Below, in pieces: positions 8,683 to 17,829 of a stretch of DNA of 58,522 nt. The notes beneath the pieces were generated by a model. It did not search any database. It saw only the letters and a list, made by a program, of their open reading frames with translations, and was not told where the DNA came from. Source of the DNA: Thermoanaerobaculia bacterium (GTDB lineage: Bacteria > Acidobacteriota > Thermoanaerobaculia > Multivoradales > J023); assembly GCA_028066595.1 (NCBI GenBank), contig JALCBJ010000041.1, forward strand, positions 1-58,522, given 5' to 3'. The first letter of the stretch is position 1; every line of letters begins with the position of its first letter. Position numbers and translations under genes: made by a program.

Positions 8683-9735
8683 GTGAGCTCGAATCTCGCC
8701 CTCGCTCTGCTGGAGACCGGTCTATTGCCCGACGCAGTGGTGCGTCAGGGTATTCGCAGGCTGCTGAGGCGTCGGCTGCAGCAGGAGAAAGCCGGCGGAG
8801 CGGCTGGGATCGAACGGCGAAAGCACGCCCTTGTGGAAACGCTGCGTTCGGCACCGATCGCGATCCACACAACGGAGGCCAACGAGCAGCACTACGAGGT
8901 GCCTGCCGATTTCTTCCGACACATCCTTGGGCGGAATATGAAATATAGCGGCGGCTACTGGCCGGATGGCGTCGACGGGCTGGATGCCAGTGAAGAGGCC
9001 ATGTTGGAACTATCGGTAGAGCGGGCAATGCTCGAGGACGGTCAGGACGTGCTGGAACTAGGCTGTGGCTGGGGGTCGATGACCCTCTACATCGCTGCTA
9101 GGTACCGTAGCTCTCGCGTCGTCGGCGTATCGAACTCGACCAGCCAACGAGAGTTCATTCGTTCCGAGGCCACGCGACGGGGTCTGTCGAACGTCGAGGT
9201 CGTGACGGCGGACATGAACGACTTCGACGTCGATACGGACTTCCCCGGCCGTCGCTTCGACCGCGTCGTGTCGGTGGAGATGTTGGAGCATATGCGTAAC
9301 TATGACTTGTTGTTCCAACGCATCTCGAGTTGGATGAAGGATGACGGACGTTGTTTCGTCCACGTCTTCTGCCACCGCGACGTGACCTATCCGTTCGAAG
9401 TGCAGGACGCGTCCGATTGGATGGCGGAGTATTTCTTCACGGGAGGCATGATGCCGTCGTTCGATCTGTTTCGCAGATTTCCCCAACACCTGGCAGTCGA
9501 GGCAGAGTGGTTGATGGCTGGAACCCACTATCAGAAGACATCGAACGCCTGGCTGAACCGGATGGACTGCGAAAAGGCGACACTGTTCCCCTTGCTGCAG
9601 CGAACCTACGGCGAGAAGGAAGCGCGACGCTGGTGGGTTCGTTGGCGGACCTTTTTCATGGCCTGCGCGGAGCTATTCGGCTACCGGGAGGGCACGGAGT
9701 GGCTTGTGGGTCACTACCGTTTCCGTCGCGCCTGA
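8683..9735 (+). CDS. second CFA-synthase/coclaurine-N-methyltransferase-like enzyme
   Basis: 350 residues from GTG 8683, four bases after the previous stop. It has the CFA-type core, EQHYEVPADFFRHILG (68-83), NMKYSGGYW (85-93), SAM motif VLELGCGWGS (123-132) and SVEMLEHMRNYD, but lacks the long N-terminal domain of the gene at 7001. This shorter type resembles plant-like coclaurine N-methyltransferase homologues found in bacteria. The two methyltransferases are therefore not recent duplicates. Same operon, so a second methyl transfer on the same lipid or on a different acceptor is likely; substrate not known. Confidence 0.85.
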   Translation: MSSNLALALLETGLLPDAVVRQGIRRLLRRRLQQEKAGGAAGIERRKHALVETLRSAPIAIHTTEANEQHYEVPADFFRHILGRNMKYSGGYWPDGVDGLDASEEAMLELSVERAMLEDGQDVLELGCGWGSMTLYIAARYRSSRVVGVSNSTSQREFIRSEATRRGLSNVEVVTADMNDFDVDTDFPGRRFDRVVSVEMLEHMRNYDLLFQRISSWMKDDGRCFVHVFCHRDVTYPFEVQDASDWMAEYFFTGGMMPSFDLFRRFPQHLAVEAEWLMAGTHYQKTSNAWLNRMDCEKATLFPLLQRTYGEKEARRWWVRWRTFFMACAELFGYREGTEWLVGHYRFRRA

Positions 9736-9771
9736 TGCGGTGAGGTAGATGGGTGCGGGCCGGTACCCGAC

Positions 9772-10344
9772 TCAGGTCCCACCAAGGCTCTTCTTCAGCT
9801 TCGCTTTGGCCGTGCGCCAGTCGCGCTGCACGGTTCGTTCAGAGATATTCAACGCGTCGGCCGTCTCCGACTCGGACAGCCCCCCGAAATAGCGACATTC
9901 CACGACCGCGGCCAGCCGCGGTGCCTCCTCGGCGAGTCGAGTCAGGGCCTGATCCACCGCCAGTACCTTGTCGGCATGATGGGTTGCTGCCAGTTGTTCG
10001 CCGTCGAGATCCGTGTGGTGTACACCGCCGCCGCGCTTCTCCCGGTGTTCCGCCCGGGCCAGGTCGACGACGATATGGCGCATCGCGAGGGCCGAGACCG
10101 CCAAGAAATGGGCGCGGTTGTGGGCCAGAGTTCCATCCGGTCCCGAGGCCAGCTTCAGATAGGCCTCGTGCACGAGCTCTGTCGTGTCGAGGGGCGCGGA
10201 GCTTCTGCGCCGACGCGACCTCGCGAGACGATGGAGCTCGTCATAGACGGCCTCGAAAAGTTCCGACAAGGCGTGGGGATCGCCCTCGGCTTGTGCCCGG
10301 AGAAGCTGAGTCACGGCACCGGTGACGGTTTCTGATTGCGACAT
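9772..10344 (-). CDS. ECF-type RNA polymerase sigma factor
   Basis: About 190 residues from ATG 10344; an alternative GTG at 10380 would add 12 residues. Region 2 is visible in the first half (LRAQAEGDPHALSELFEAVYDELHRLA, then HEAYLKL and RAHFLAVSALAMRHIVVDLAR), and region 4 carries the helix-turn-helix LSESETADALNISERTVQRDW. It belongs to the group of ECF sigma factors common in acidobacteria and planctomycetes that are paired with Ser/Thr kinases instead of membrane anti-sigma factors. Here it is divergent from such a kinase with about 70 bases between the starts, and convergent with the lipid cluster. Targets unknown; the lipid cluster is a candidate. Confidence 0.88.
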   Translation of the reverse strand: MSQSETVTGAVTQLLRAQAEGDPHALSELFEAVYDELHRLARSRRRRSSAPLDTTELVHEAYLKLASGPDGTLAHNRAHFLAVSALAMRHIVVDLARAEHREKRGGGVHHTDLDGEQLAATHHADKVLAVDQALTRLAEEAPRLAAVVECRYFGGLSESETADALNISERTVQRDWRTAKAKLKKSLGGT

Positions 10345-10415
10345 GTGCAGATCGTATTCGGGTGGTATCAGACGGTGCACTACACTTTAGTACCAGAACG
10401 GCGGATCTTCGGGAC

Positions 10416-13400
10416 ATGGCGATCAAAGACGAGGCGATGGAGGCGGTAGGGCGCGCGCTGCGTCTCTCCGGAAGCTCGCAGGTCGAAGCGATCGAACGGG
10501 CATTTCCCGATCGGCCGTTGCTGCGCACGACGCTGACCGGTCTGCTCGCCGACAGCGACACGTCATGGCTAGAGACCGCGGGCGCATGGAATCCGCGCTT
10601 CGAGGAGAGAATCCGCGAGACGCTCGAGCAGGAACCGCTGGCGATCGGAGAGCGGGTCGGGGACATCCGAATTCGTGGCCAGCTCGGCACAGGCGGCATG
10701 GGCACCGTCTATCTTGGTTTCGACGAACGCTTGGAGCGCGAGGTCGCGGTCAAGACCGTGCGCATCGACGGGCGCCAACGTCCGCTGGCTCGGGAACGAT
10801 TCGAGCGGGAGGCGGGGGTCCTTTCCCGTCTGAACCACCCCGCGATCTGCCAGATCTACAGCTTGGTGGATGCGCGGTCGGCTGGGCAGGAGATCCAGTG
10901 TCTGGTGTTGGAGCGGGTGGAGGGAACGACACTCAGGGAGTCGGTCGGTGAGCTCGGACCCGACGAGCGATTACGGGTTTTGGAGCAGGTGGCCCGCGCG
11001 TTGGCAGTGGCTCATCGGGAGGGAATCATCCACCGTGACTTGAAGCCAGACAATGTGATGTTGACCCCGGCCGGGGAGGTGAAGATCCTCGACTTTGGCA
11101 TCGCACGATTCAGCGACGCCGGATCGCCGGAGCCGGTGGAGGAGGGTGATGACGGCGCCACGGCTCGCCTGGTGGGAACTCCGCGCTATATGTCGCCGGA
11201 ACAGGCGCTGTGCGAACCTCTGTCGCCGGCCTCCGACCTCTACTCCCTAGGACTCCTGCTCAAGGAAGTGGTGACCGGCTCACCGGCTCATCCCTCGGCT
11301 AGCTCGCCCTACGAGTTGATACGGCGCGCTGCCGAGGCCGAAGTCGAACCGCTGGACGAGTCGGTCGACGCCGAGATCGCCGAGCTCGTACACGGCCTCC
11401 TGGCTCGCGATCCTGCCGAGCGGCCGACCGCCGAGGAGACCGCCGATCGAATCCGATGGGTACTGGACCGCCCGGCACGGGCTCGACGCCGACGGATTCG
11501 GTGGGCGTTAGGTTCCGTCACGGCGTTGGCTCTGATCGCAGCGGTCTGGGCTTCGGTGTCCGCCTGGCAGGCGCGGCGCGACGCGGATCGGCTCTCCGTT
11601 GCTGCGCGCCAGTTGGGAGAGGAGGTGCGTTCGGTAGACAACCTGTTGCGGGCGGCGCACCTGGCCCCTCCCCACGATGTCCGTGCCGAACGTCGCTGGG
11701 TGGAGAACCGGCTGCGGTGGATCGAGGAAGAGTTCGGTGGAGCCGGGACCTGGGCGGAAGCGCCGGTGGCCTATGCTCGTGGCAAGATCGCGTTGGCTCT
11801 CGGCAGACCTGACGAGGCGAGGATGGCTCTCGAGAGGGGTTGGGAGCTCGGCTATCACGATCGGAAACTGGCCGAGGCCCTGGGTTTGGCCTTCGGGTTG
11901 CTATTCGACGAGGCGTCCGCGGACGCGCGGAGACTGGCGACGGCCGATCAGCGGCGTGCCGCGCTCGAGGTGGCCGACCAGTCGTTGCGAGTTCCCGCCG
12001 TGGAGTGGCTCGATCGTGCCCGGACGTCGGGCAGTGCCCGTGGCGCCGATGGAGATCCGAACGGATTGGCCGAGGCTTGGATCGCGTTGTACGAGAATCG
12101 GTTCGACGACGCCCGGAACCTTGCAGACCGCGCATTCGACGAAGCCCCGTGGCTCTACGAGGCTCTGAGGATCCGCGGTCTGGCTTCGCTCCGCGAAGCA
12201 GCTGTCCTCGAGGAGGCCGGACAGAGTGGAGAAGCCGAACCCTTGTTGCGGCAGGCCGAGGCGGCCTTCGAACGGGCTCTCTCAGCGGCTAGATCCGATC
12301 CAGAGCTGCATCTAGAAAGATGCAGGCTCGGCAACGACATCATCACGAATGCCTATCGGATCGGTCAGGAGGGCCAGCAGCCCTATCAGCGGGCCGTGGA
12401 AACCTGTCGCGACGCTCGTAGCTTGCTCCCGGACGACCCGGAGCCCTGGCTCGCCGAAGCGTCGCTCGAGTATTTCCTCGCGTGGTCGCGATCCGAAACC
12501 CTCCGCGATCCGATCGAAGCGTTGAATCGGTTGCGCGTCGCCGCCGAGAGGGCGTTGGAGCTCGCACCCGAGAGCGCAGAGGCCTTTCGACTCTTGGGGC
12601 TCGAGGCCTCCGAGCGCGGTGAGTGGGCAGGATCGACGGGCCGATCGGGTCGATCCGACTTTGAGCGAGCTCAAGCCCTTCTCCGGCGCGCCGTGGAGCT
12701 GCAGCCCGACTCCTCGTCTCAGCACTATGCGCTCGGGACTTCGCTGTTCAGTCTGGGTTTCGAGGAGATGTTCCAAGGTGAGGATCCCCGAACGACTCTC
12801 CAAGAGGCGGCCGACTCTCTACGCCACGCTCAGCGGCTGTCTCCCGGCTCGTACTCCGCACCGAGCATGATGGGTTCGACCTACGGAGTGATGGCCATGT
12901 ATTCCTTGGAGCACGGCCTCGATCCGCTGGAGCACCTGCGGCGATCGATCGGTGCGTTCGAGCAAGCTCTGGAGATCGAACCGGGCGCTCCTGCGCCGCG
13001 TGGCAATCTCGCGATGGCCTATCGTGACCTGGCGACCTATCACTGGCTGCTGGGGAGCGCGGCCGCCGAGGTCGATGACGCCGTAGAGAAGGGGCGTAGG
13101 GCGGCGGAGTCGTTGATCGAGGACAAGCCCGATTCCGTGGTGCGAATCACCCTCGGTGAGCTGGAGCTACTGTGCGCTCGCTCGCTTCTGGATCGGGGGC
13201 TCGACGCCGCCGACCGACTCGATCGAGTCGATGGGCTAGCCGAAGAGTTGAAAGGGCTGGGCGTGGTCGGGACCGGCGCCCTCCGTCTGCAAGCCGAATC
13301 GCTCTATCTGCGAGCGCGCTCTGTGCGCGATCAGTCGGAAGTCGTCGACGTCGTCAGCCACCGTGCGCGCGCAGCGACCGACGAGTGGATCGAGGCGGGA

Positions 13401-13685
13401 GGTGGACACGCCGCCTGGGCACTGAAGGGCAAGATCGCTCTGCAGCGGGCAGAGGTCGGGCTGAGTCGAGATGTGGAAATCCGACGCGGCCTCGAAGCCG
13501 TCGATAAGGCGCTCGAGATCCGACCGGGTTGGGGGGATGCCTATCTCCTCAAAGCGAGACTCCTCGCGCTGGCCGGTGAGGCATCGGCGGCAGACGAGGC
13601 AGTTCGCCTCGCCATCGAACGGAATCCGTGGCTCGCGCGACAAGCTCGGAGTGTGGAGGCCGTAGCGGTGATTCCGGCGTCCTGA
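10416..13685 (+). CDS. membrane Ser/Thr protein kinase with TPR tail
   Basis: 1089 residues from ATG 10416 (GTG 10362 would overlap the sigma factor promoter region). A leader of ~85 residues precedes the kinase domain: glycine loop GTGGMG (91-96), catalytic Lys (AVK, K113), HRDLKPDN (206-213), DFG (226-228), SPEQ (260-263). A single membrane helix follows (~363-384), then ~700 residues of helical TPR-like repeats rich in EALELAPESAEAF-type units. So a cytoplasmic kinase is joined to a probably periplasmic repeat domain. All catalytic residues are present. Pairing with the divergent sigma factor suggests a signalling module in which phosphorylation controls the sigma factor; this is inferred from similar pairs, not shown here. 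Confidence 0.9.
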   Translation: MAIKDEAMEAVGRALRLSGSSQVEAIERAFPDRPLLRTTLTGLLADSDTSWLETAGAWNPRFEERIRETLEQEPLAIGERVGDIRIRGQLGTGGMGTVYLGFDERLEREVAVKTVRIDGRQRPLARERFEREAGVLSRLNHPAICQIYSLVDARSAGQEIQCLVLERVEGTTLRESVGELGPDERLRVLEQVARALAVAHREGIIHRDLKPDNVMLTPAGEVKILDFGIARFSDAGSPEPVEEGDDGATARLVGTPRYMSPEQALCEPLSPASDLYSLGLLLKEVVTGSPAHPSASSPYELIRRAAEAEVEPLDESVDAEIAELVHGLLARDPAERPTAEETADRIRWVLDRPARARRRRIRWALGSVTALALIAAVWASVSAWQARRDADRLSVAARQLGEEVRSVDNLLRAAHLAPPHDVRAERRWVENRLRWIEEEFGGAGTWAEAPVAYARGKIALALGRPDEARMALERGWELGYHDRKLAEALGLAFGLLFDEASADARRLATADQRRAALEVADQSLRVPAVEWLDRARTSGSARGADGDPNGLAEAWIALYENRFDDARNLADRAFDEAPWLYEALRIRGLASLREAAVLEEAGQSGEAEPLLRQAEAAFERALSAARSDPELHLERCRLGNDIITNAYRIGQEGQQPYQRAVETCRDARSLLPDDPEPWLAEASLEYFLAWSRSETLRDPIEALNRLRVAAERALELAPESAEAFRLLGLEASERGEWAGSTGRSGRSDFERAQALLRRAVELQPDSSSQHYALGTSLFSLGFEEMFQGEDPRTTLQEAADSLRHAQRLSPGSYSAPSMMGSTYGVMAMYSLEHGLDPLEHLRRSIGAFEQALEIEPGAPAPRGNLAMAYRDLATYHWLLGSAAAEVDDAVEKGRRAAESLIEDKPDSVVRITLGELELLCARSLLDRGLDAADRLDRVDGLAEELKGLGVVGTGALRLQAESLYLRARSVRDQSEVVDVVSHRARAATDEWIEAGGGHAAWALKGKIALQRAEVGLSRDVEIRRGLEAVDKALEIRPGWGDAYLLKARLLALAGEASAADEAVRLAIERNPWLARQARSVEAVAVIPAS

Positions 13686-13698
13686 TTCGATTCAAGCT

Positions 13699-14463
13699 TC
13701 AAGCAGTCGGCGCAGCCCGTCGCCCGCGAGGTCCGAACCGGCCCAGGAGCCAGCCGAGAGTCAGTCCCGCAAGGGCTGCTGCACCGCCAGCCGAAAGCGT
13801 TGCAGCGCGTGCCTTGGCGCGGACGAATACATTGTTCACCGGGTCCATGGTGCCTTGCATCCGTCGGATCTTCCACTGCGCTCCATGATCTACCAGAACG
13901 GCCGTGAAGCTGGAAGTGAAGTGATATTCCTTGCCGCTCGCTATGGTCACCACGTCACGCGTGCTGCCCTTCGCCACCGCGACATCGCCGTGGATCCAGC
14001 TGAGCTGTGGTTCCAGCGTTGTGGTGTAGGAGCCGCCCTCGCCGATCAGATCGAGCAGATTCCGCCAGTAGGTGCGCAGCCCGTCGAAGCCTTCCACGAC
14101 CTCGCCCGTGACCATCACGCCGACCACCCCGTCTTCGAGGTGGGGTTCCAGGAGCTCCAGACGATTCTCGTTCACGGCGCGTTCGTAGATGGTCCGCAGC
14201 TCGCGCAGGGCGTCGTGGGCTGCGGCCTCGTTCGCTGCGCTGGCGTCGTCCGCGCCTGCGACTCTCCGTTCTGCATCGGCGTCGGGTGTGACCGATACGG
14301 CAGCCTCTTCCTGTGCCCAAACACCTGGTAGCAGGAGAGACGGTGCGAGGAGCCATAGGACCACGATGCACAGGGACGGAACGATGAGGGCCGCTAGGTA
14401 GCGTCGGTGTGCCCGTTGCCGGCGGGTCGGCCCATCGGGGGTGGAAGATCTGGGAACGTTCAT
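13699..14463 (-). CDS. membrane-anchored NTF2/SnoaL-like (DUF4440-type) protein
   Basis: 254 residues. A membrane segment (ALIVPSLCIVVLWLLAPSLLLPG, ~25-47) is followed by an NTF2-like domain (~85-215) with RELRTIYERAVNENRLELLEPHLEDGVVGVMVTGEVVEGFDGLRTYW and the strand pattern of SnoaL/DUF4440 proteins, then a second membrane helix near the C-terminus (~225-243). The ATG overlaps the stop of the PAP2 gene as ATGA. It is the last gene of the seven-gene operon. NTF2-like folds serve as isomerases, cyclases or ligand binders; no active-site residues allow a choice. Confidence 0.72.
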   Translation of the reverse strand: MNVPRSSTPDGPTRRQRAHRRYLAALIVPSLCIVVLWLLAPSLLLPGVWAQEEAAVSVTPDADAERRVAGADDASAANEAAAHDALRELRTIYERAVNENRLELLEPHLEDGVVGVMVTGEVVEGFDGLRTYWRNLLDLIGEGGSYTTTLEPQLSWIHGDVAVAKGSTRDVVTIASGKEYHFTSSFTAVLVDHGAQWKIRRMQGTMDPVNNVFVRAKARAATLSAGGAAALAGLTLGWLLGRFGPRGRRAAPTA

Positions 14464-15134
14464 GCCGGGGTTCCTCCGTTTGGCGGATTGGTGGTTCGGA
14501 GCCTCGTCCGGCTCCAGCGATGAGACAGCCAGCCGAGGAGCACTCCGGCGGGCAGGTCGACCGCGTAGTGCTGCTTGGTGGCGAGGGTGGAGTAGAGGAT
14601 CACGCCGCCCCAGAGCAGGCCCAGCACGACCAGGGCTGATCTGAGTCTTGCCGACATCTCGTGTTGCAATGCCCAGTAGGCGTAGCAGAGGGTGTAGGCA
14701 GCAAGGCCGGCGTGAAGCGACGGGAAGGCGTTGAGCTTGCCCTCGTAGCGCGTCAGGAGATCGAAGGCGACGACGCCGGTCATACCGTCGGGTCGGGGCG
14801 ATATCACCGGATAGACCGCGAAGATCGCGAAGCCGGCGAGTGCCAGGCAGACGAAGCCCCGTGTGTACACATCGAGCTGACTCCGGCGTGTCGTGAGAAG
14901 GGGTGGCACGGGGATCAGGATGTAGAGCGACTGGTAGGCGTAGATCCAGCTGGGGGCAAAGCCGATGGCGCGGTCGAGGGCGGTCAGGGAAAAGGTCACG
15001 GGAGTGAAGAAGGTGACTTGCTGTAGCGTGAAGTAGCCGATACTGAATCCGAGGGTCAGCCCGACCAGAAGAGCGAGTTTGTATCGGGCCTCGATCAGGA
15101 TTCGCCGGCCCAGGGCAACAGCTGCTTCGCTCAC
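14460..15134 (-). CDS. PAP2-superfamily membrane protein (Aur1/Ipt1-like)
   Basis: 224 residues from GTG 15134, which overlaps the upstream stop as GTGA. Six or so membrane helices carry the PAP2 motifs: SPRPDG in the first motif region, NAFPSLHAG (second) and STLATKQHYAVDLPAGVLLG (third, with His and Asp). The KQHYxxDxxxG form is typical of the branch containing inositol phosphorylceramide synthase (Aur1-like) rather than plain lipid phosphatases. It may transfer or remove a phosphate-linked head group at the membrane. Between the acyltransferase and the NTF2-like gene, coupled to both. Confidence 0.8.
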   Translation of the reverse strand: MSEAAVALGRRILIEARYKLALLVGLTLGFSIGYFTLQQVTFFTPVTFSLTALDRAIGFAPSWIYAYQSLYILIPVPPLLTTRRSQLDVYTRGFVCLALAGFAIFAVYPVISPRPDGMTGVVAFDLLTRYEGKLNAFPSLHAGLAAYTLCYAYWALQHEMSARLRSALVVLGLLWGGVILYSTLATKQHYAVDLPAGVLLGWLSHRWSRTRLRTTNPPNGGTPA

Positions 15135-15925
15135 GACTCGGGATCCGCCGGCGGCTCGGATCGCGCGGACATCAGCGCAGCGGCGGTAGCCCAGTCGGCA
15201 CCACCGTCGCGTCTGCGCCTGCCGTCCCTCCACCGGCTGAAAGGCATCGCGCGATAGAACGCGGGCACCAGCTCCTCGGCAGCCACCTGGAATCCTGGCG
15301 TCAACACCGCCGCTCCGCCGATCATCGTGTCGCTACCGATTCTGATCGGTGCGATCAGAAGCTTGATGCGACGTGCTGCGTCGGGTGACAGGTTGTGGGG
15401 ACTCAACACCACGCCGGCCCCGAAGATCACCCGATCGCCGACATTCAGGCACGAGCGATCGAGCAGAGTGACGCCCGACGACCAATAGACCAGGGTACCG
15501 ACCTCGGATCCCCACAGCCGCAGCCATTGGGAGTAGAGACCCGGCACCATGCGGAGTATTTCCTCGAGCGCAGGGAAGCGGTTGAAGACGACTTGCCACT
15601 GCGCGTGGAACCACCAATGAAGAAACTCGCGACTACTGGTTTCGAACGTTCCGTCGGGAACTGGGATCCACAGCCCCACGAGCCGGCAGACGATCGGCGG
15701 AGCGAGGTAGAGGAGAACCGGCGGTGACCAGAGGAACGCCCCGGGGATCACGCCGGTGAGAGGCAGTGCCAGGGCCGCCAGCACCGAGCCGGCATGGAGG
15801 ATCGGGATGAATCCCAACACCACCATGCTCAGGCGCTGTGCCACCGGCACGTCGAAGACCGGTCGGTCGTCGGGGGGCGGATCGGACGGTGTCGTGACGG
15901 GCTCAGCGGATGACGCGGCCGGCAT
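15131..15925 (-). CDS. hexapeptide (left-handed beta-helix) acyltransferase-like membrane protein
   Basis: 264 residues. The N-terminal half has two to three membrane segments (LSMVVLGFIPILHAGSVLAALALPL; AFLWSPPVLLYLAPPIVCRLVGLW) and a predicted amphipathic region; the C-terminal half shows hexapeptide-type repeats such as GTLVYWSSGVTLLDRSCLNVGDRVIFGAGVVLSPH and IAPIRIGSDTMIGGAAVLTPG, with a conserved His. This layout fits acyl- or acetyltransferases of the left-handed beta-helix class fused to a membrane domain. ATG 15925 has GGAG about 7 bases upstream and overlaps the desaturase 3' end by 23 bases. Acceptor unknown; neighbours suggest a lipid. Confidence 0.7.
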   Translation of the reverse strand: MPAASSAEPVTTPSDPPPDDRPVFDVPVAQRLSMVVLGFIPILHAGSVLAALALPLTGVIPGAFLWSPPVLLYLAPPIVCRLVGLWIPVPDGTFETSSREFLHWWFHAQWQVVFNRFPALEEILRMVPGLYSQWLRLWGSEVGTLVYWSSGVTLLDRSCLNVGDRVIFGAGVVLSPHNLSPDAARRIKLLIAPIRIGSDTMIGGAAVLTPGFQVAAEELVPAFYRAMPFSRWRDGRRRRDGGADWATAAALMSARSEPPADPES

Positions 15926-16844
15926 GGCGGTTCTCCACTCTTTCGTCGCTGTAGCGCGGCGGTCGCCACATCTTCACGTAGTGCCACAGCAGGAAGGTGC
16001 GTTCCGGATCTTCTTTCCGGCCCAGGGCGGGCAGATATTTCCACGATACGACCGGATGCTTGTGATGTGTCAGGTGCCAGTTGTGGTTCAGCAGAATCAG
16101 GTCGAGGAGCGGCAGGATCCATACGTTCCTGGCGCCACGTACGACATGGCGCTCCGTGCCGTAGTGATGTAGATACTGGAGCGCCGACCACGAGAAACCG
16201 AAGCCGAAGTACATGGCGGCATAGCGTAGAGGCGATACGCCGAATCCGATGACGATGGCGGTGTGGACGAGAATGGCCAGGAGAGCCTCGAGTCGGATCA
16301 GCCGCCGGTACACTGGATTGAGTGAGTCGAACAGAGCGTAGGAAGGTCGGTCGAAGCGATAGAGCTTCTTGTCCAGGAGTACAGGCGCCACCAGCACCGC
16401 CACATTGGCGAGGACGATAGAGATCCAGAATACTCCGGTGAGGATGCTGTACCACTGCAGGCATTTCGTGACGAAGTGCTCGCCATCGAAGAACAGGTCG
16501 AAGGCCTCGTCGTCGGATCGGTTGCGCAGGTGGTGGCCGATGTGCCCTTGGCGAATCAGGTGGTAGGGCGCTGGAAACAGGAGCGACATCAAGACCCCCA
16601 GGCCCTCGTTGATCTTCGGGTTGGGGTGCAGCACTCCGTGCTCTGCCTCGTGGATGATGGCGTAGATCGAATTTCCCACGATGCCGAAAGCCACTGCCCA
16701 GAGCGCTACGACGCCCCAACTCGGGGCCGCACGGACCCCGAGGATGATGCCGCTGACTGCCGCCAGTTGTAGCCCGATGATCGTCAGATTGGTACGCGTC
16801 GGAATCGGGAAGCGATCGGGCTCTGCTGTTGGTGCGGGGGTCAT
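15903..16844 (-). CDS. membrane fatty acid desaturase/hydroxylase
   Basis: 313 residues from ATG 16844; a GTG at 16904 would extend it into the di-iron gene and add no membrane segment, so I reject it. Three His boxes that bind the di-iron centre are intact: HEAEH (65-69), HIGHH (101-105) and HNWHLTHH (254-261). Hydrophobic segments before and between the boxes give the usual four-helix topology. Members insert a double bond or hydroxyl into acyl chains or carotenoids; beta-carotene ketolases and sphingolipid desaturases share this arrangement. It begins 13 bases after the di-iron oxygenase stop, within the same operon. Confidence 0.88.
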   Translation of the reverse strand: MTPAPTAEPDRFPIPTRTNLTIIGLQLAAVSGIILGVRAAPSWGVVALWAVAFGIVGNSIYAIIHEAEHGVLHPNPKINEGLGVLMSLLFPAPYHLIRQGHIGHHLRNRSDDEAFDLFFDGEHFVTKCLQWYSILTGVFWISIVLANVAVLVAPVLLDKKLYRFDRPSYALFDSLNPVYRRLIRLEALLAILVHTAIVIGFGVSPLRYAAMYFGFGFSWSALQYLHHYGTERHVVRGARNVWILPLLDLILLNHNWHLTHHKHPVVSWKYLPALGRKEDPERTFLLWHYVKMWRPPRYSDERVENRHAGRVIR

Positions 16845-16857
16845 CGTGGTACGGAGC

Positions 16858-17829
16858 TCATGGTCCGGGACCGGTCGCCGGCCGATAGGACGACAGACTC
16901 TCACCGAGCGGGTGGAATTCGGGATAGCGATCGAAGAGCTCGAAGGTGATGGGCGTGACCTCGCGGGAGTACATCATGCGCAGGTAGTCCGCGTCGTGGC
17001 TCAAGGCCTCCAGGTCCGACACCAGGCGGGGAAACAGCGGCCGAAGTCTTGGATGCTCCGCCACCAGCAGGTCCAACACCCGGCGACCTGCCGAGGCTGG
17101 TGAAAGGAAGAATCGCGTCAGGAGAAAGCAGAAGAGCCGGGCGTTGGCCCGGCGCAGCCAGGTGGGAGCCTCCGTGTACAGGTGGTCGAGCAAGTGCCAG
17201 TCCAACTGCACGTGACGCACTTCGTCTTCGAGATGGGCCCGGTAGACGGCCAGGAAGTGGGGCTCGATGACATCGTCTCCCGCGCGCAGCAAGGCACGCG
17301 AGGTAGCGAGCGACTTCTCCTCCATCACGAGGGCGATCCAGACCACCGCCGGGAAGAGAGCGGGACGGCGGGTGACGGCGCGCAGCATGGCGAGCAATGG
17401 ACGACGGATGTGAAGGATGTGGTGCGGGGTTCGGTCGTACCAGGTCGGCTCACAGAGCCGGTTGAGTGAACGGAATGCGGCGGTGTGATGTCGTTCTTCC
17501 TCGGCGAAGTCCACCAGAGCGGACACGAGCTGCCGAGGCAGCCGTTCGCTGTCCTGACCCACCAGGGTCCCGAGGATGTACTGCGCGAAGTTGATCTCGA
17601 AGAAGCTGATCAGCTCGTTGAAGCTTAGACCCGTCAGCTGGTTGTAGCGCCGAGCCTCGGCGACGGAAAGCTCGGAATAGGAGTCGGCATAGTAGAGCGG
17701 AGTCTGGGTTTCACAGAGAAACCATCGGTCGCTGTGGATCGGCCCGGTGAGATCGACCTCGTGCCATGCCACGGCGTGATCTCGAGCGTGTTGGCGGAGC
17801 CGCTCGAGGTCGAGCTTTCTACGGCTCAT
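16858..17829 (-). CDS. AurF-like soluble di-iron oxygenase
   Basis: 323 residues, ferritin-like helical protein with the ligand pattern of the AurF family: Glu in ISFFEIN (E78), EERHH (E111-H115), Glu at MEEKS (170-171) and HLEDEVRH (199-206). AurF and relatives oxidise arylamines to nitro compounds or hydroxylate other small molecules using O2 and a di-iron centre. The ATG overlaps the stop of the FG-GAP/UnbV gene as ATGA, and the desaturase follows 13 bases later. Two distinct di-iron enzymes in a row with an acyltransferase and a PAP2 protein suggests stepwise oxidation of a lipid or lipid-linked molecule. The substrate cannot be read from the sequence. Confidence 0.82.
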   Translation of the reverse strand: MSRRKLDLERLRQHARDHAVAWHEVDLTGPIHSDRWFLCETQTPLYYADSYSELSVAEARRYNQLTGLSFNELISFFEINFAQYILGTLVGQDSERLPRQLVSALVDFAEEERHHTAAFRSLNRLCEPTWYDRTPHHILHIRRPLLAMLRAVTRRPALFPAVVWIALVMEEKSLATSRALLRAGDDVIEPHFLAVYRAHLEDEVRHVQLDWHLLDHLYTEAPTWLRRANARLFCFLLTRFFLSPASAGRRVLDLLVAEHPRLRPLFPRLVSDLEALSHDADYLRMMYSREVTPITFELFDRYPEFHPLGESLSSYRPATGPGP

